Shown in pieces: positions 53,291 through 63,328 of a stretch of 64,000 nt of DNA (the stretch's first letter is position 1; every line of letters begins with the position of its first letter). Below the pieces are notes generated by a model. It made no database searches and was not told the DNA's origin. It saw nothing but the letters and a program-made list of their open reading frames with translations. This DNA is from Alphaproteobacteria bacterium (GTDB lineage: Bacteria > Pseudomonadota > Alphaproteobacteria > UBA8366). Where the stretch lies: the NCBI GenBank assembly GCA_021774335.1, contig JAJFJD010000016.1:1-64000 (forward strand), written 5' to 3'. Made by a program: the position numbers and the translations under genes.

Positions 53291-54358
53291 TCAGCTCAGA
53301 ACGGCTGGAAAGACGAACGCCTGGGTCGAATCCAGGCTGACCTGAAGAACCTCGTTCTCCTTCGGTAGGAACCGCCCCGGCACCCGGGCATGAAGATGGA
53401 TTTCTTCGCCGATTTGGCGGCAGGTGCACAGATGGACAAGACTAGAGCGCCCCAGCATGCGGGACGCCAATACGCGTGCGGATCCTTCCTCGCCATCCGG
53501 AACCGGCCCAAGCCGCAATGCTTCCGGACGAATGAGGATCTCTGCTTTCTGACCGTCCTGCATTGGCGCCGCCGACAAATTTCCGAACGGCGTATAGACG
53601 TTCCCCTTCTCGACGATGCCGCTTAAGCGATTAACGTCGCTGAAGAATTCGGTCACGAAGGCATCCGCCGGCTCGTAATAGAGCGCGTCTGGTTTATCCG
53701 TCTGAACATTATGACCATCCCGCATGACAGCGATGCGATCCGCCATGAACATGGCTTCCTCGGCATCGTGGGTGACCATCAGCGTCGCCTGTCCGCTTTG
53801 CTTCAGCAGATGCAGTGTCTGGTCTCTCACCTGATCGCGCAGCCGGGAATCCAGTCCGGAAAACGGTTCGTCCAACAGGATTAGTGGCGGGCTCGGCGCC
53901 AAGGCGCGGGCCAACGCCACACGCTGCTGCTGACCGCCCGACAGGGCGTGCGGATACCGGTCGGCAAGATCGGCCACGCCGACCCGGCGCAGCACCTCGT
54001 CGCAACGCGCCCGGCGATCGCCGCCATCAATACCGGTCAACCCGAACTCGACATTCTGCGAGACGGTGAGATGCGGGAAAAGCGCGTAATCCTGGAAGAC
54101 CAACCCGACGCTTCGATCCTCAGGTGGGGCCGAAAATCCCAGTCCGGCAACGTTTTGGCCGTTTATCGCGATACGGCCCTGCTGCAACTCTTCGAGCCCG
54201 GCGGCCAAACGCAGCACCGTCGTCTTGCCGCAGCCCGAAGGTCCAAGCAGACAGACCACTTCGCCAGCGGCTACGGAAAGACTGAACGATTCCACGGCGG
54301 TAACGTCACCGTAGGCGTGGCCGAGCCCTTCCAATTCGAGTGCTGCCGGTGTGGTCAC
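53291..54358 (-). CDS. ABC transporter ATPase, FbpC/PotA-type with TOBE domain
   Basis: A 355-residue ATPase: Walker A 'GPSGCGKTT' (~39-47), signature 'LSGGQQQRVALARAL', Walker B 'LILLDEPFSGLD', H-loop 'VTHDAEEAMFMAD', and a C-terminal TOBE regulatory domain (~250-355). It is most like the ferric iron/spermidine/sulfate importer ATPases. No permease or binding-protein gene is in view, so it is an orphan. Start GTG 54358. It interrupts the usual tatA-scpB adjacency and has a 14-base palindrome upstream. Confidence 0.93.
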   Translation of the reverse strand: MTTPAALELEGLGHAYGDVTAVESFSLSVAAGEVVCLLGPSGCGKTTVLRLAAGLEELQQGRIAINGQNVAGLGFSAPPEDRSVGLVFQDYALFPHLTVSQNVEFGLTGIDGGDRRARCDEVLRRVGVADLADRYPHALSGGQQQRVALARALAPSPPLILLDEPFSGLDSRLRDQVRDQTLHLLKQSGQATLMVTHDAEEAMFMADRIAVMRDGHNVQTDKPDALYYEPADAFVTEFFSDVNRLSGIVEKGNVYTPFGNLSAAPMQDGQKAEILIRPEALRLGPVPDGEEGSARVLASRMLGRSSLVHLCTCRQIGEEIHLHARVPGRFLPKENEVLQVSLDSTQAFVFPAVLS

Positions 54359-54423
54359 CTGTCGCCCCAGATGCTGTCTCTACGTCACACGCTATTGATA
54401 CTGCTATCTAGATTAAGTCGCAA

Positions 54424-54437
54424 TTGCGTTAACGCAA
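54424..54437. promoter_or_regulatory. 14-base palindrome upstream of the orphan ABC ATPase
   Basis: TTGCGTTAACGCAA is a perfect palindrome, and overlaps a second one, CGCAATTGCG at 54419-54428. It lies 66 bases before the ATPase start, in the 93-base gap after scpB. A dimeric regulator site is plausible; the regulator is unknown. Confidence 0.5.
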
Positions 54438-54451
54438 GGTAAGCATCCGGG

Positions 54452-55225
54452 TTATTCGGCCCCGCGGGAGCGTGCGAATTGCGGCAACTCGACGACTTCC
54501 GCCGTCGGCCGCTCGTCTTCCTCCTCGGAATCCGATGATTCGCCGTCGGTTTCGCCGGCCGTTTCCTCCGGCCCGGGATCGTCCCCGAAATCCGCCTCGA
54601 CGGCCTCTTCGGCGGACAATTCTTCTTCCTCCGGCCCGTCCTCATCCGATTCATCGTTGGTGGGCTGTTCGCGGATTTCGCTCAACGGTCCGAAGCCCGG
54701 CTTGCGGTCCAGCAGACCAGCGGCCTTCAACTCGTCAACACCCGGCAGTGCATCCACGGTTTCCAGACCGAAATGATCCAGGAAATTCTCCGACGTGCCC
54801 CAGGTCACCGGACGGCCGGGGGTCCGGCGGCGTCCCCGTGGCCGTATCCAGCTCGCTTCGAGCAGCAAATCGAGCGTTCCCCGGCTGAGCGCGACGCCGC
54901 GCATTTCCTCGATCTCCGCCCGCGTGATCGGCTGGTGATAGGCGATGATTGCCAGTGTTTCGATCGCCGCCCGCGACATCCGCCGGGATACCGTATTCTC
55001 GACACGGAGATGCGGCGCCAGATCCGGCGCTGTGCGGAACCCCCAACCCTTGCCAATACGGCAAAGCTCGACGCCCCGATTGGCGTAGATTCCCTTTAGT
55101 TCCTCAAGCAGGGCCTTGACGTCCGTTCCTTCCGGCATGCGGCTAACGATCGTCTTCACGGGCACCGGTGCTGCGGCAGCGAACAGCATGGCTTCAAGCA
55201 AACGAAGCTGCTGGAAATGATCCAT
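54452..55225 (-). CDS. scpB: segregation and condensation protein B
   Basis: A 257-residue winged-helix partner of SMC-ScpA in chromosome condensation. Core domain (residues ~5-175) with 'RLLEAMLFAAAAPV', 'RAAIETLAIIAYHQPITRAEIEEMRGV' and 'GRRRTPGRPVTWGTSENFLDHFGL'. The last ~70 residues are a very acidic, low-complexity tail (Glu/Asp/Ser), longer than the common form. Start ATG 55225, two bases after scpA. Confidence 0.96.
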   Translation of the reverse strand: MDHFQQLRLLEAMLFAAAAPVPVKTIVSRMPEGTDVKALLEELKGIYANRGVELCRIGKGWGFRTAPDLAPHLRVENTVSRRMSRAAIETLAIIAYHQPITRAEIEEMRGVALSRGTLDLLLEASWIRPRGRRRTPGRPVTWGTSENFLDHFGLETVDALPGVDELKAAGLLDRKPGFGPLSEIREQPTNDESDEDGPEEEELSAEEAVEADFGDDPGPEETAGETDGESSDSEEEDERPTAEVVELPQFARSRGAE

Positions 55226-55227
55226 TC

Positions 55228-56055
55228 TTAAGATTTCTCCATCGGCGTTTCACGTGTCGCTTTGCGAATGTAGATCGGCGCAAACGTCCCTGACTGCCGC
55301 ACCATCAATTCGCCCGCCTTCACCATTTCAAGGCTCGCGGCAAAGGTCGCGGCCATCGCGGACCGCGCGACCAGGCCGCGCGGCATATCGTCCGGCAGGA
55401 AAGTCGACAGCGTCGCCCAGTCCGGGACGTCGCCGAGCAGCGCCCGCAGACGGTCGAGCGCAGCCTCGGTCGAAAACAACTCGGTCGGGTCGATGCGCAA
55501 CGACGTGATGTTCTCGCGTGTCCGGAATTCACCGTAGGTCTTCAGCAGCTCGAAGAGCGACAATTCGTAGACCGAATGGTTCACGACCTCGACCGCTTCC
55601 GGTGTGCCGCGGGCGAAGAAATCACGATTCAGACGGGGCCGGTCCATCAAGGAGCGACCGACTTTACGCATCGCTTCCAAACGTTGCAGCTGGAAGGCCA
55701 GACGTTCGGCCATTTCGGCGGCGGACAACTGCTCGCCGTCTTCCTCCACCGACGGCAGCAACAGCCGCGATTTGAGATAAGCGAGCCATGCCGCCATGAC
55801 CAGGTAGTCCGCCGCGAGTTCGAGGCGGAGTTCCCGCGCCTGAGTGATGAATTCGAGATATTGATCTGCGAGCTTCAGGATGGAAATCTTGGTCAGATCG
55901 ACCTTCTGATCGCGCGCCAACGCCAGCAGAATATCGATCGGCCCTTCGAACCCCTCCAGGTCAAGCAGAAGCGGTCCCGACTCCCCCGTCTGCGCGGGGC
56001 GGGTATCTTCTTCGAAAAAGGGCGTGCCGTCCTGCGACGGTGGTTCGTTCGACAT
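55228..56055 (-). CDS. scpA: segregation and condensation protein A (kleisin)
   Basis: A 275-residue kleisin that bridges the SMC heads. 'LLLDLEGFEGPIDILLALARDQKVDLTKISILKLADQYLEFI', 'LELAADYLVMAAWLAYLKSRLLLP' and the C-terminal winged helix 'RGLVARSAMAATFAASLEMVKAGELMVRQSGTFAPIYIRK' are diagnostic. Start ATG 56055; ribosome site weak. It pairs with scpB and follows nagZ by 93 bases. Confidence 0.97.
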   Translation of the reverse strand: MSNEPPSQDGTPFFEEDTRPAQTGESGPLLLDLEGFEGPIDILLALARDQKVDLTKISILKLADQYLEFITQARELRLELAADYLVMAAWLAYLKSRLLLPSVEEDGEQLSAAEMAERLAFQLQRLEAMRKVGRSLMDRPRLNRDFFARGTPEAVEVVNHSVYELSLFELLKTYGEFRTRENITSLRIDPTELFSTEAALDRLRALLGDVPDWATLSTFLPDDMPRGLVARSAMAATFAASLEMVKAGELMVRQSGTFAPIYIRKATRETPMEKS

Positions 56056-56148
56056 GAGCCGCGCATCATACTTTAGGAGGATATTTTATCCCATCGGGAA
56101 GATTGCAGCGCAGAACAGCACGCTGCAACGAACGATTAGAAAAGACAT

Positions 56149-57165
56149 TCAACCAATTGTTTTAAAAATTAAATCATCGAGTTCAGCCAGTCGATCACCG
56201 GCATCGCCGCTGCCGCCGCCGGACACCCGAGACAAGGCCTGTTCCAGCCGGACCACGCCCGAGTCGGACAAGGCTGGTGCACCCGCCGCCACATCGCGCA
56301 TCTCCGTCATATCGCCATTGCAATGCAGGGCTATATCGCACCCGGCGGCAACGGCGTCCCGCGCGCGTTCTTGTAGACCGCCTTGCAGCGCCTTCATGCT
56401 CAAGTCGTCGCTCAACAACAGGCCATCGAAGCCCATCTCGCGCCGAATAACATCTTCGATCAAGGTGGGCGACGTGGTGGCCGGAAACAATGGATCGATC
56501 GACTGGTAGACGATATGAGCGGTCATCGCGATCGGCAGGTCCGAGAGTGCCTTGAACGGCCGGAAATCAGTTGCGCGCAGATCGTCCAACGATGTGTCCA
56601 CCGTCGGCAACGCTTCATGCGTGTCAACTACGGCCCTGCCGTGCCCCGGGATATGCTTGATCACCGGCAGCACACCCGCATCGATCAAGCCATCGGCCGC
56701 CGCCCGACCAAGCGTCGCGACGATCTCGGGATCATCCGAAAAGGCGCGATCACCGATGATATCGTGTGCGCCGTCGAACCGAAGGTCGATCAAGGGCAGG
56801 CAATCCACGGTAAGGCCCAGATTGAGAAGCTCGGCCCCGATCACCGCCGCGTTCAGGCGCGCTGCCTGTATGCCCGCTGCAGGGTCCTGCGCGTGGATGC
56901 GCCCGAACAGCTCGGCAGCCGGTGGATGCCGCCAATGCGGCGCCTTTAGCCGGGCTACCCTGCCCCCTTCCTGGTCGATCAGGATGGGCGCATCGTCCCG
57001 TTGCACGGTTTCCCGAAGGGCGTCGGTCAGACGCCGAACCTGATCCGGCGTGTCCACATTGCGGGCAAAGAGAATGAAACCGACGGGATCGCAATCGCGG
57101 TAAAAGGATTTCTCCTCCTCCGTCAGCGACAGCCCGGCACATCCGAAAATCGCCGCGAGGGGCAT
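56149..57165 (-). CDS. nagZ: beta-N-acetylhexosaminidase NagZ
   Basis: A 338-residue GH3 enzyme that removes GlcNAc from anhydromuropeptides in cytoplasmic wall recycling. 'ILIDQEGGRVARL', 'KHIPGHGRAVVDTHEALP' (His/Asp general acid-base dyad loop) and the nucleophile Asp in 'GLLLSDDLSMKAL' are present. Length standard. Its ATG directly follows the SPOR gene stop (57166-57168), so translation is likely coupled. Confidence 0.97.
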   Translation of the reverse strand: MPLAAIFGCAGLSLTEEEKSFYRDCDPVGFILFARNVDTPDQVRRLTDALRETVQRDDAPILIDQEGGRVARLKAPHWRHPPAAELFGRIHAQDPAAGIQAARLNAAVIGAELLNLGLTVDCLPLIDLRFDGAHDIIGDRAFSDDPEIVATLGRAAADGLIDAGVLPVIKHIPGHGRAVVDTHEALPTVDTSLDDLRATDFRPFKALSDLPIAMTAHIVYQSIDPLFPATTSPTLIEDVIRREMGFDGLLLSDDLSMKALQGGLQERARDAVAAGCDIALHCNGDMTEMRDVAAGAPALSDSGVVRLEQALSRVSGGGSGDAGDRLAELDDLIFKTIG

Positions 57166-58080
57166 TTAACCCCTCCCGGGCGGAACGACGATACAGCCGA
57201 TCTTGCGGGCCTTCAGCTTCTGGCACAGGCCCGTCGCAGCGGCCCGATTAGACAGCGGCCCGCCTTGGATGCGGTAGAAAACCTTCCCCTTTATCGTCGC
57301 CTTCTGGAGATTGAGGCTCAATTTCCCGAACAGATCGCGATGTTTGGCGCTCTGACTGTCCCAATACTTCTTGCCTTGCACATCCGACGACACCGAGCCG
57401 ATTTGAATGCGGAAAGCCTTTCCAGCGGATACCGCGGGCTTTGCGGGTTTGGCTTCAGGTGTTGCGCGAGCCGTCTTTTGCTTGGCCGGCGGTGTCACGG
57501 CGGCTTTCGGCGTTGCCGGCGACGGTATGGGCTTGGCCGAAACGGCGGGCGGCGGCGTTTTTAGGGGATTGGAAGGCGTTGACCGTGCACCGCCTGGCGT
57601 CAGCGGCACCGGCTTTCCAGCCGCCCGGCCATCGCCGGTCCGGTCGGCCGCCCGCACGCGCGACCCGGCTGGAGCCTCGCTGGGCTTCACCGCCGGGGAC
57701 GGCACCGGTTTCACCGGGATCGACATCGGTTTTTCTGGCGGCGGCAACAGGCGCTCCACGCCTTGCTCCTTGCCCCGCCCATCAATGGAATTGAAGACGG
57801 TCTTGTCCTGGTGCGGAATCGCCAAACCGCCGGGGTTCGCCGGTGCAACCTTCATCGGTCCCTTCGGTTTAAGCAAGGGGGCCGCCCCTTCGCTGCCTTC
57901 CTTGATCCCGGCCGTGTAGGAATACCAAGCGACGGTGACGCCGCCGGTCATGACGATCATCGTGATCAGCAATGGCACGATCAAAGACAGAGACCGCTTC
58001 TTGGGTCGCCGAATCTCGTCCTCGAGTTCGTCCAAGGCCGTCAGCTCATCGTTAAGCGGATCGGATCCGCGCGCCCTCAT
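57166..58080 (-). CDS. SPOR-domain membrane protein
   Basis: A 304-residue protein: cytoplasmic N-terminus (1-31), one membrane segment (~32-54), a long Pro/Ala/Lys-rich periplasmic linker (~60-220) and a C-terminal SPOR domain (~225-304; '[28 protein letters not shown]', '[31 protein letters not shown]'). SPOR domains bind denuded glycan at division sites. In alphaproteobacteria it commonly sits between argS and nagZ, as here, overlapping argS by four bases. Confidence 0.95.
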   Translation of the reverse strand: MRARGSDPLNDELTALDELEDEIRRPKKRSLSLIVPLLITMIVMTGGVTVAWYSYTAGIKEGSEGAAPLLKPKGPMKVAPANPGGLAIPHQDKTVFNSIDGRGKEQGVERLLPPPEKPMSIPVKPVPSPAVKPSEAPAGSRVRAADRTGDGRAAGKPVPLTPGGARSTPSNPLKTPPPAVSAKPIPSPATPKAAVTPPAKQKTARATPEAKPAKPAVSAGKAFRIQIGSVSSDVQGKKYWDSQSAKHRDLFGKLSLNLQKATIKGKVFYRIQGGPLSNRAAATGLCQKLKARKIGCIVVPPGRG

Positions 58081-59831
58081 CGCATCTCCTCGACCGGATC
58101 GACGCCAAATATGCGCAGTCCGGCTCCCACGACCGTTTGCAAGGCCCGCACCAGCGCCAGCCGTGCGGTCGTTAACGCCACGTCATCCTCCATGATGAAG
58201 CGCAGCGTGGCATCGTCCTTACCCTTGGTCCACAACCCGTGGAACGCCGACGCGAGATCATAGAGGTAGAACGCCAGCCGATGCGGCTCGTGAGCCTCGG
58301 CGGCGGCTTCTACGGTGCGGGGCCAGTTTCCCATGGCCCTGATCAGAGCAAGCTCGGATTCGTCCGTCAAGCGGTCCAACTCCGCCGCCTGCAACGCGGA
58401 ATCCGACAGATCGATGTCCGGAATCGCCGATTTCGCCATCCGCATGACCGAATGGCTGCGCGCATGGGCGTATTGAACGTAAAAGACCGGATTGTCGCGC
58501 GACTGTTCCTTTACCGCGCTGAGGTCGAAGTCGAGACCGGCGTCGTTTTTGCGCGTCAGCATGATGAAACGCACGACATCCTTACCGACTTCGTCGACGA
58601 GATCGCGCAGGGTCACGAAGGTTCCAGCACGCTTCGACATCTTCACCGGCTCGCCGTTGTCCATCAGGCGGACGATCTGGCACAGCTTCACGTCGAGTTC
58701 GGCCTTGTCCTCGGTGATGGCCCGCGTCGCGGCCTGCATGCGCTTCACATACCCGCCATGGTCCGCGCCGAGGACGTCGATCAGATTGGCGAAACCACGC
58801 TGATACTTGTCCAGATGATAGGCGATATCGCTGGCGAAATAGGTCCAACTGCCATCGGACTTCTTCAGCGGACGATCAATATCGTCACCAAAATCGGACG
58901 CCCGGAACAAGGTCTGCGGCCGCGGCTCCCAGTCGTCCGGCAACTTGCCCTTCGGGGGTTCCAGCGTACCGGTATAGATCAGGTCCCGCGATTCAAGCAC
59001 TTCGAACGCTTCGCCAACCTTGCCAGCCTCAACCAGCTTAAGCTCCGACGAGAAGACGTCATGCGCCACGCCCAAGGCCGAAAGGTCCGCCCGGACGAGC
59101 GCCATCATGGCATCCACGGCGCACGCGCGGACATGCGGTAACCAGTCGGATTCCGGGGCATTCATCCACTTGTCGCCGTCTTCGGCCGCCAGCGCCGCGC
59201 CGACGGCCTTCAGATAATCGCCGGGATACAATCCCTCGGGAATTTCACCGATATCCTCTCCGAGCGCCTCGCGATAGCGGAGATAGGCGGATTGCGCGAG
59301 GACATCGACCTGGGCACCTGCATCGTTGATGTAGTACTCGCGGCACACGTCATAGCCTACGGCCTCCAGCAGCGACGCCAGGACGTCGCCGAAGACGGTT
59401 CCCCGCGCGTGACCGATGTGCAGCGGGCCGGTCGGATTGGCGGAGACATACTCGATATTGACGGCCTGTCCCTCGCCGACCGTCGACCGGCCGTAATTCG
59501 TCCCTTGCTCAAGGATCGTGGCGATCGAACGGCACCAGATCGCGTCGTCCAAGCGGATGTTGATGAACCCCGGCCCCGCGACGTCGACCGCCGCAACCTC
59601 GGGCAGTGCCTCGATCTTCGCGGCCAGCGCCTCGGCCAAATCGCGCGGTTTCATCTTGGCGGGTTTTGCCAGCACCATGGCCGCGTTCGTCGCCATATCG
59701 CCATGCGATGGGTCGCGTGGTGGCTCGACCGAGATACGGGCAGTATCCAGATCAGCCGGCAGCACACCGTCCGCGCCTAGCGCGCCGATCGCGGCGACAA
59801 CCTTGTCCCGCATGTCCCGAAATAGATTCAC
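58077..59831 (-). CDS. argS: arginyl-tRNA synthetase
   Basis: A 584-residue class I synthetase. HIGH motif in '[19 protein letters not shown]', KMSKS-type motif 'KMSKRAGTF', N-terminal additional domain and C-terminal DALR anticodon domain ('[17 protein letters not shown]'). Start GTG 59831, overlapping the dgt stop (GTGA), with the usual 'MNLF' N-terminus. Overlaps the SPOR gene by four bases downstream. Confidence 0.98.
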   Translation of the reverse strand: MNLFRDMRDKVVAAIGALGADGVLPADLDTARISVEPPRDPSHGDMATNAAMVLAKPAKMKPRDLAEALAAKIEALPEVAAVDVAGPGFINIRLDDAIWCRSIATILEQGTNYGRSTVGEGQAVNIEYVSANPTGPLHIGHARGTVFGDVLASLLEAVGYDVCREYYINDAGAQVDVLAQSAYLRYREALGEDIGEIPEGLYPGDYLKAVGAALAAEDGDKWMNAPESDWLPHVRACAVDAMMALVRADLSALGVAHDVFSSELKLVEAGKVGEAFEVLESRDLIYTGTLEPPKGKLPDDWEPRPQTLFRASDFGDDIDRPLKKSDGSWTYFASDIAYHLDKYQRGFANLIDVLGADHGGYVKRMQAATRAITEDKAELDVKLCQIVRLMDNGEPVKMSKRAGTFVTLRDLVDEVGKDVVRFIMLTRKNDAGLDFDLSAVKEQSRDNPVFYVQYAHARSHSVMRMAKSAIPDIDLSDSALQAAELDRLTDESELALIRAMGNWPRTVEAAAEAHEPHRLAFYLYDLASAFHGLWTKGKDDATLRFIMEDDVALTTARLALVRALQTVVGAGLRIFGVDPVEEMR

Positions 59832-61006
59832 GTCGACGCTTCCTTCGTACCAAACACCCGCTCATGTTCCCGTTTGGCATAGCGGTCGGTCATGCCGGCG
59901 ATGTAATCGGCCGCGACACGGGCAGTCTCCCGGCTTCCCGATGCCGCCGCGGAAACGGACCATTCGTCCGGCAGCGAGGCCGGATCTTCAACGAAGCGGC
60001 AGAACAAATCCTTCACGATTTTCCGCGCTTTGTCTGTCTCCCGTAAGACGTCAGGATGGCGATACATATTCCCAAACAAGAACTTCTTTATGGCGCGGTC
60101 CTTTTGAACCATTGCGGACGAGAAGGCAACGACCGGCTGATCCAGGGCGCGAATGTCGGCGGCCGATCCTGGAGATGCCGCGGTCAACCGTGCCCGTGTC
60201 TCCTCCAGCACGTCGATGACCATGGTGTCGATCATGCTCCGCACCGCCTCGTGGCTTAATCGATGGCGTTCGAGTCGCGGATAACGCTGCCGCACCCGTT
60301 CAATCGCATCCGCCATATGCGGAACGGCTGAGAGTTCATCTATGGTGAATACCTCGGCCCGCAGTCCGTCATCAACGTCGTGATTGTCATAGGCGATATC
60401 GTCGGCAATTGCGGCGACTTGTGCCTCGGGACCGGCGAAACTCTCCAACTCCAGGTCCTGAACCTCGGTATAGCCCGCGATCGTTTCCGGCAACGGCGCG
60501 CCGTCGGAATACGGCCCCACAAGCGGCCCGTTATGTTTTACCAGTCCCTCCAGCGTTTCCCAGGTCAGGTTCAGGCCGTCGAATGCCGCATAGCGCTGCT
60601 CCAGGCGGACGACAATGCGCAGCGTCTGGTCGTTGTGGTCGAATCCGCCAAATGGCTGCATGACCTCGTCGAGCGCTTCTTCCCCGGCATGACCGAACGG
60701 CGGATGGCCGAAATCATGGGCCAGCGCCAATGTTTCGGCCAAATCCTGGTTCAAACCAAGGTTCAGCGCCAAGCCTCGGGCGATCTGTGCCACTTCGAGG
60801 CTATGGGTCAGCCGGGTGCGAAAATGGTCGCCGCCGGGCGAGACAAAGACCTGGGTCTTGTGCATAAGCCGGCGCAAGGCAGTGGAATGAACAATCCGAT
60901 CGCGGTCGCGCTGAAAACACGTCCGTGTGGGGCTATCGGGCTCTGCCAGAAGCCGTCCGCGGCTCGCCTTTGGATCGCTAGCATACGGCGCTAAATCAGA
61001 AGGCAT
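59828..61006 (-). CDS. dgt: dGTP triphosphohydrolase-like HD protein
   Basis: A 392-residue HD-domain phosphohydrolase that removes triphosphate from dNTPs. '[23 protein letters not shown]', '[16 protein letters not shown]' (His ligand), '[24 protein letters not shown]' (HD pair) and '[19 protein letters not shown]' are diagnostic of the dgt-like subfamily. I chose ATG 61006 for alignment; the frame continues to 61048. Overlaps argS by four bases. Divergent from erpA. Confidence 0.96.
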   Translation of the reverse strand: MPSDLAPYASDPKASRGRLLAEPDSPTRTCFQRDRDRIVHSTALRRLMHKTQVFVSPGGDHFRTRLTHSLEVAQIARGLALNLGLNQDLAETLALAHDFGHPPFGHAGEEALDEVMQPFGGFDHNDQTLRIVVRLEQRYAAFDGLNLTWETLEGLVKHNGPLVGPYSDGAPLPETIAGYTEVQDLELESFAGPEAQVAAIADDIAYDNHDVDDGLRAEVFTIDELSAVPHMADAIERVRQRYPRLERHRLSHEAVRSMIDTMVIDVLEETRARLTAASPGSAADIRALDQPVVAFSSAMVQKDRAIKKFLFGNMYRHPDVLRETDKARKIVKDLFCRFVEDPASLPDEWSVSAAASGSRETARVAADYIAGMTDRYAKREHERVFGTKEAST

Positions 61007-61078
61007 GCCGGAAAGTATCGGCGGCCCCGCCGGAAGGCAATGCCTCAAAATTCGAGGGGGCCTGAATGACGAATGGGA

Positions 61079-61106
61079 TTGACAAATCCTGAGGAAACCC
61101 TATCTA
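61079..61106 (+). promoter_or_regulatory. candidate sigma-70 promoter of erpA
   Basis: TTGACA (61079-61084) and TATCTA (61101-61106) with a 16-base spacer precede erpA. A short inverted repeat, ACAGA-CAT-TCTGT (61119-61131), lies in the presumed 5' leader and could be a regulator site. Confidence 0.55.
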
Positions 61107-61148
61107 AACCCCTAGAAAACAGACATTCTGTATTTTTCGGAGCAACCA

Positions 61149-61511
61149 ATGAGCGACGCCTTCGCCAGCATGGAAGCTAAGCCTGACCGGGCTTTTTCGG
61201 TCAGCGACAGCGCGGTTCAGCGAATCAACACTCTGCTGGAGGGCGAGGCGAACGGTACCATGCTACGCGTCACGGTCTCGGGCGGTGGTTGTTCCGGCTA
61301 CCAATATGGCTTTGGCTTCGATAGCGATACCACCGCTGACGACCACCTTTTCGAGAAAAGTGGGATTACGGTGGTGGTCGACGACGTTTCCCTCGACCTG
61401 CTGGCCGGGTCGGAACTCGATTTCGTCGAAGACCTGATCGGCGCCGCCTTCCAGGTCAAGAATCCGAACGCCACATCTTCCTGCGGCTGCGGTGCGTCCT
61501 TCGCCGTCTGA
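61149..61511 (+). CDS. erpA: iron-sulfur cluster insertion protein ErpA
   Basis: A 120-residue A-type carrier that delivers Fe-S clusters to apoproteins. The three ligand cysteines are C48 ('GGGCSGYQY'), C112 and C114 ('SCGCGASF'). 'LLEGEANGTMLRVTVSGGGCSGYQYGF' fits ErpA better than IscA. Start ATG 61149. Divergent from dgt, the usual alphaproteobacterial neighbourhood, with a promoter-like sequence upstream. Confidence 0.97.
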   Translation: MSDAFASMEAKPDRAFSVSDSAVQRINTLLEGEANGTMLRVTVSGGGCSGYQYGFGFDSDTTADDHLFEKSGITVVVDDVSLDLLAGSELDFVEDLIGAAFQVKNPNATSSCGCGASFAV

Positions 61512-61634
61512 TTTTTGCGCCAGCCCGGTCACGCCGCCTCCCCTCTATTAATTTCGCTATAGGCATGTCATCCCGCATCGTTTCCGGTATTGTTCCCGAA
61601 AATAGGCGGGGCAAACAGGGATGACGGCCTTCCG

Positions 61635-63305
61635 ATGACGGAACCAATTCGGCGTATCACGATCGTTGGCGGCGGCACCGCGGGCTGGATGTCGGCAGCC
61701 TACCTGATGATTCATCTCAACCGGCGCAGCATCGACCAACAAGTCGATGTGACGCTCATCGAATCGCCGAACGTACCGACCGTCGGCGTCGGCGAAGCGA
61801 CCGTCCCGGCGATGATGCATTGGCTGAAATATATCGGGATCGAAGAAGCCGACTTCATGAAGCGCTGCAACGCGTCCTTCAAGCTCGGCGTCCGCTTCGT
61901 CAACTGGGACAAAGACCCGAAGACCGGCGCGCGGCGGAGCTACCTGAACCCGTTCGACGGAATCGGCGATGATATTTGGGGCTTCAACCCGGCCTATCAT
62001 TTCCATCGCTTCGCCCCGGACGCGGACCGCACACAGTTCGGCGACTACCAATCACCGATGCACGACCTGATCAATAACTTCCGGGGGCCGAAGACGCTCG
62101 GCGCCGATGGCTATGACCGCAAGGTGAACTACGCCTATCACCTGGACGCCGGTCGGTTCGCGGGCTTCCTCAAGGAAATCGCCGTCGCCTGCGGCGTGGA
62201 GCATGTGCTGGACGACGTCGATGACGTGGAACTGGACGAACAAGGCTATGTTTCGGCCCTGCAGCTCCGGGAACACGGTCGTCACGAAGTGGAACTGGTG
62301 ATCGACTGCACCGGATTCAAAGGTCTCATCCTCCAGCAAAAGCTCGGCGTTAAATTCGAGAGCTACGACAAATATCTCCTGAACAACCGCGCGCTGGCCG
62401 TGCAGTTGCCGCATCAGGATCCGACCAAGCTGGAACCGGTCACCACCAGCACCGCGCTCGGTGCCGGGTGGTCCTGGCGGGTTCCGCTCTATTCGCGGCT
62501 CGGGACCGGCTACGTTTTTTCAGACAATTTCCGAACCGATCAGGAAGCCATGGACGAGTTCCTTGCCTTCCTTGGCCCTCAAGGAAAGGATGCCGAGCCA
62601 CGGGCAATCGGCATGCGGGTTGGCCGCACCGAAAAGGTCTGGGAGAAGAACTGCATCGCCATCGGCCTGTCGAGCGGCTTCATCGAGCCGCTCGAATCCA
62701 CCGCCATCTTCATGGTCGACATGGCGTTGCAATGGCTGACCAACTATTTCCCGGACAAGAGCTTCAATCCGATGGTTCAGAAGCGCTTCAACGACCGCAT
62801 GCGCGACCTGAACTACGAAATCCGCGATTTCATTGTGCTGCATTACTGCACGGCCAACCGGATGGACACGCCCTACTGGAAAGCCGCGCGGCACGAGTTG
62901 CAGATTCCCGACGCGGTGCAGGAGGACCTGGAGATATTCCGCCACGTTCTGCCGCGCTCGGAGGAAATGGAACGCGGGCATTTGTTCAGCTATCTGACGT
63001 ATCTCATCGTGCTGTTCGGAAAGGGCTTTTTCGACGATATCGAATTTCCCGCCGAGCGCCTTGTGTCTCGCCGCGATTGGAAGGAATACCAGCGCTACCT
63101 GCGCGACGTGAAATCCCACTTGCTCCAGACACTACCGGATCACTACACGCTGCTGAACGATATCCGCAGCCGGGCGCAGGATGCATCGCCCGAGCTACCG
63201 TCGACACCCCTTCCCGACGCGGCAACCATCGCCGCCGGCGCAGACCCGCTATCGCCGATCATCACGTTCAAGGATGACGATTTGTCGAGCGGCAACATCC
63301 TCTAG
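61635..63305 (+). CDS. flavin-dependent tryptophan halogenase family protein
   Basis: A 556-residue halogenase. FAD site GGGTAGW (12-18), the catalytic lysine K83 in 'ASFKLGVRF' (K79 of PrnA/RebH), and W279-S-W281-R-V-P284, a WxWxIP-type motif that blocks monooxygenase activity, are all present. It should need a separate flavin reductase and chlorinates or brominates an aromatic, possibly indole-like, substrate. No biosynthetic cluster surrounds it. ATG 61635 overlaps a six-codon reading frame (61621-61638) by ATGA; its ribosome site is weak. Confidence 0.92.
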   Translation: MTEPIRRITIVGGGTAGWMSAAYLMIHLNRRSIDQQVDVTLIESPNVPTVGVGEATVPAMMHWLKYIGIEEADFMKRCNASFKLGVRFVNWDKDPKTGARRSYLNPFDGIGDDIWGFNPAYHFHRFAPDADRTQFGDYQSPMHDLINNFRGPKTLGADGYDRKVNYAYHLDAGRFAGFLKEIAVACGVEHVLDDVDDVELDEQGYVSALQLREHGRHEVELVIDCTGFKGLILQQKLGVKFESYDKYLLNNRALAVQLPHQDPTKLEPVTTSTALGAGWSWRVPLYSRLGTGYVFSDNFRTDQEAMDEFLAFLGPQGKDAEPRAIGMRVGRTEKVWEKNCIAIGLSSGFIEPLESTAIFMVDMALQWLTNYFPDKSFNPMVQKRFNDRMRDLNYEIRDFIVLHYCTANRMDTPYWKAARHELQIPDAVQEDLEIFRHVLPRSEEMERGHLFSYLTYLIVLFGKGFFDDIEFPAERLVSRRDWKEYQRYLRDVKSHLLQTLPDHYTLLNDIRSRAQDASPELPSTPLPDAATIAAGADPLSPIITFKDDDLSSGNIL

Positions 63306-63328
63306 CCAAACAGGACGGCCAACACGCG

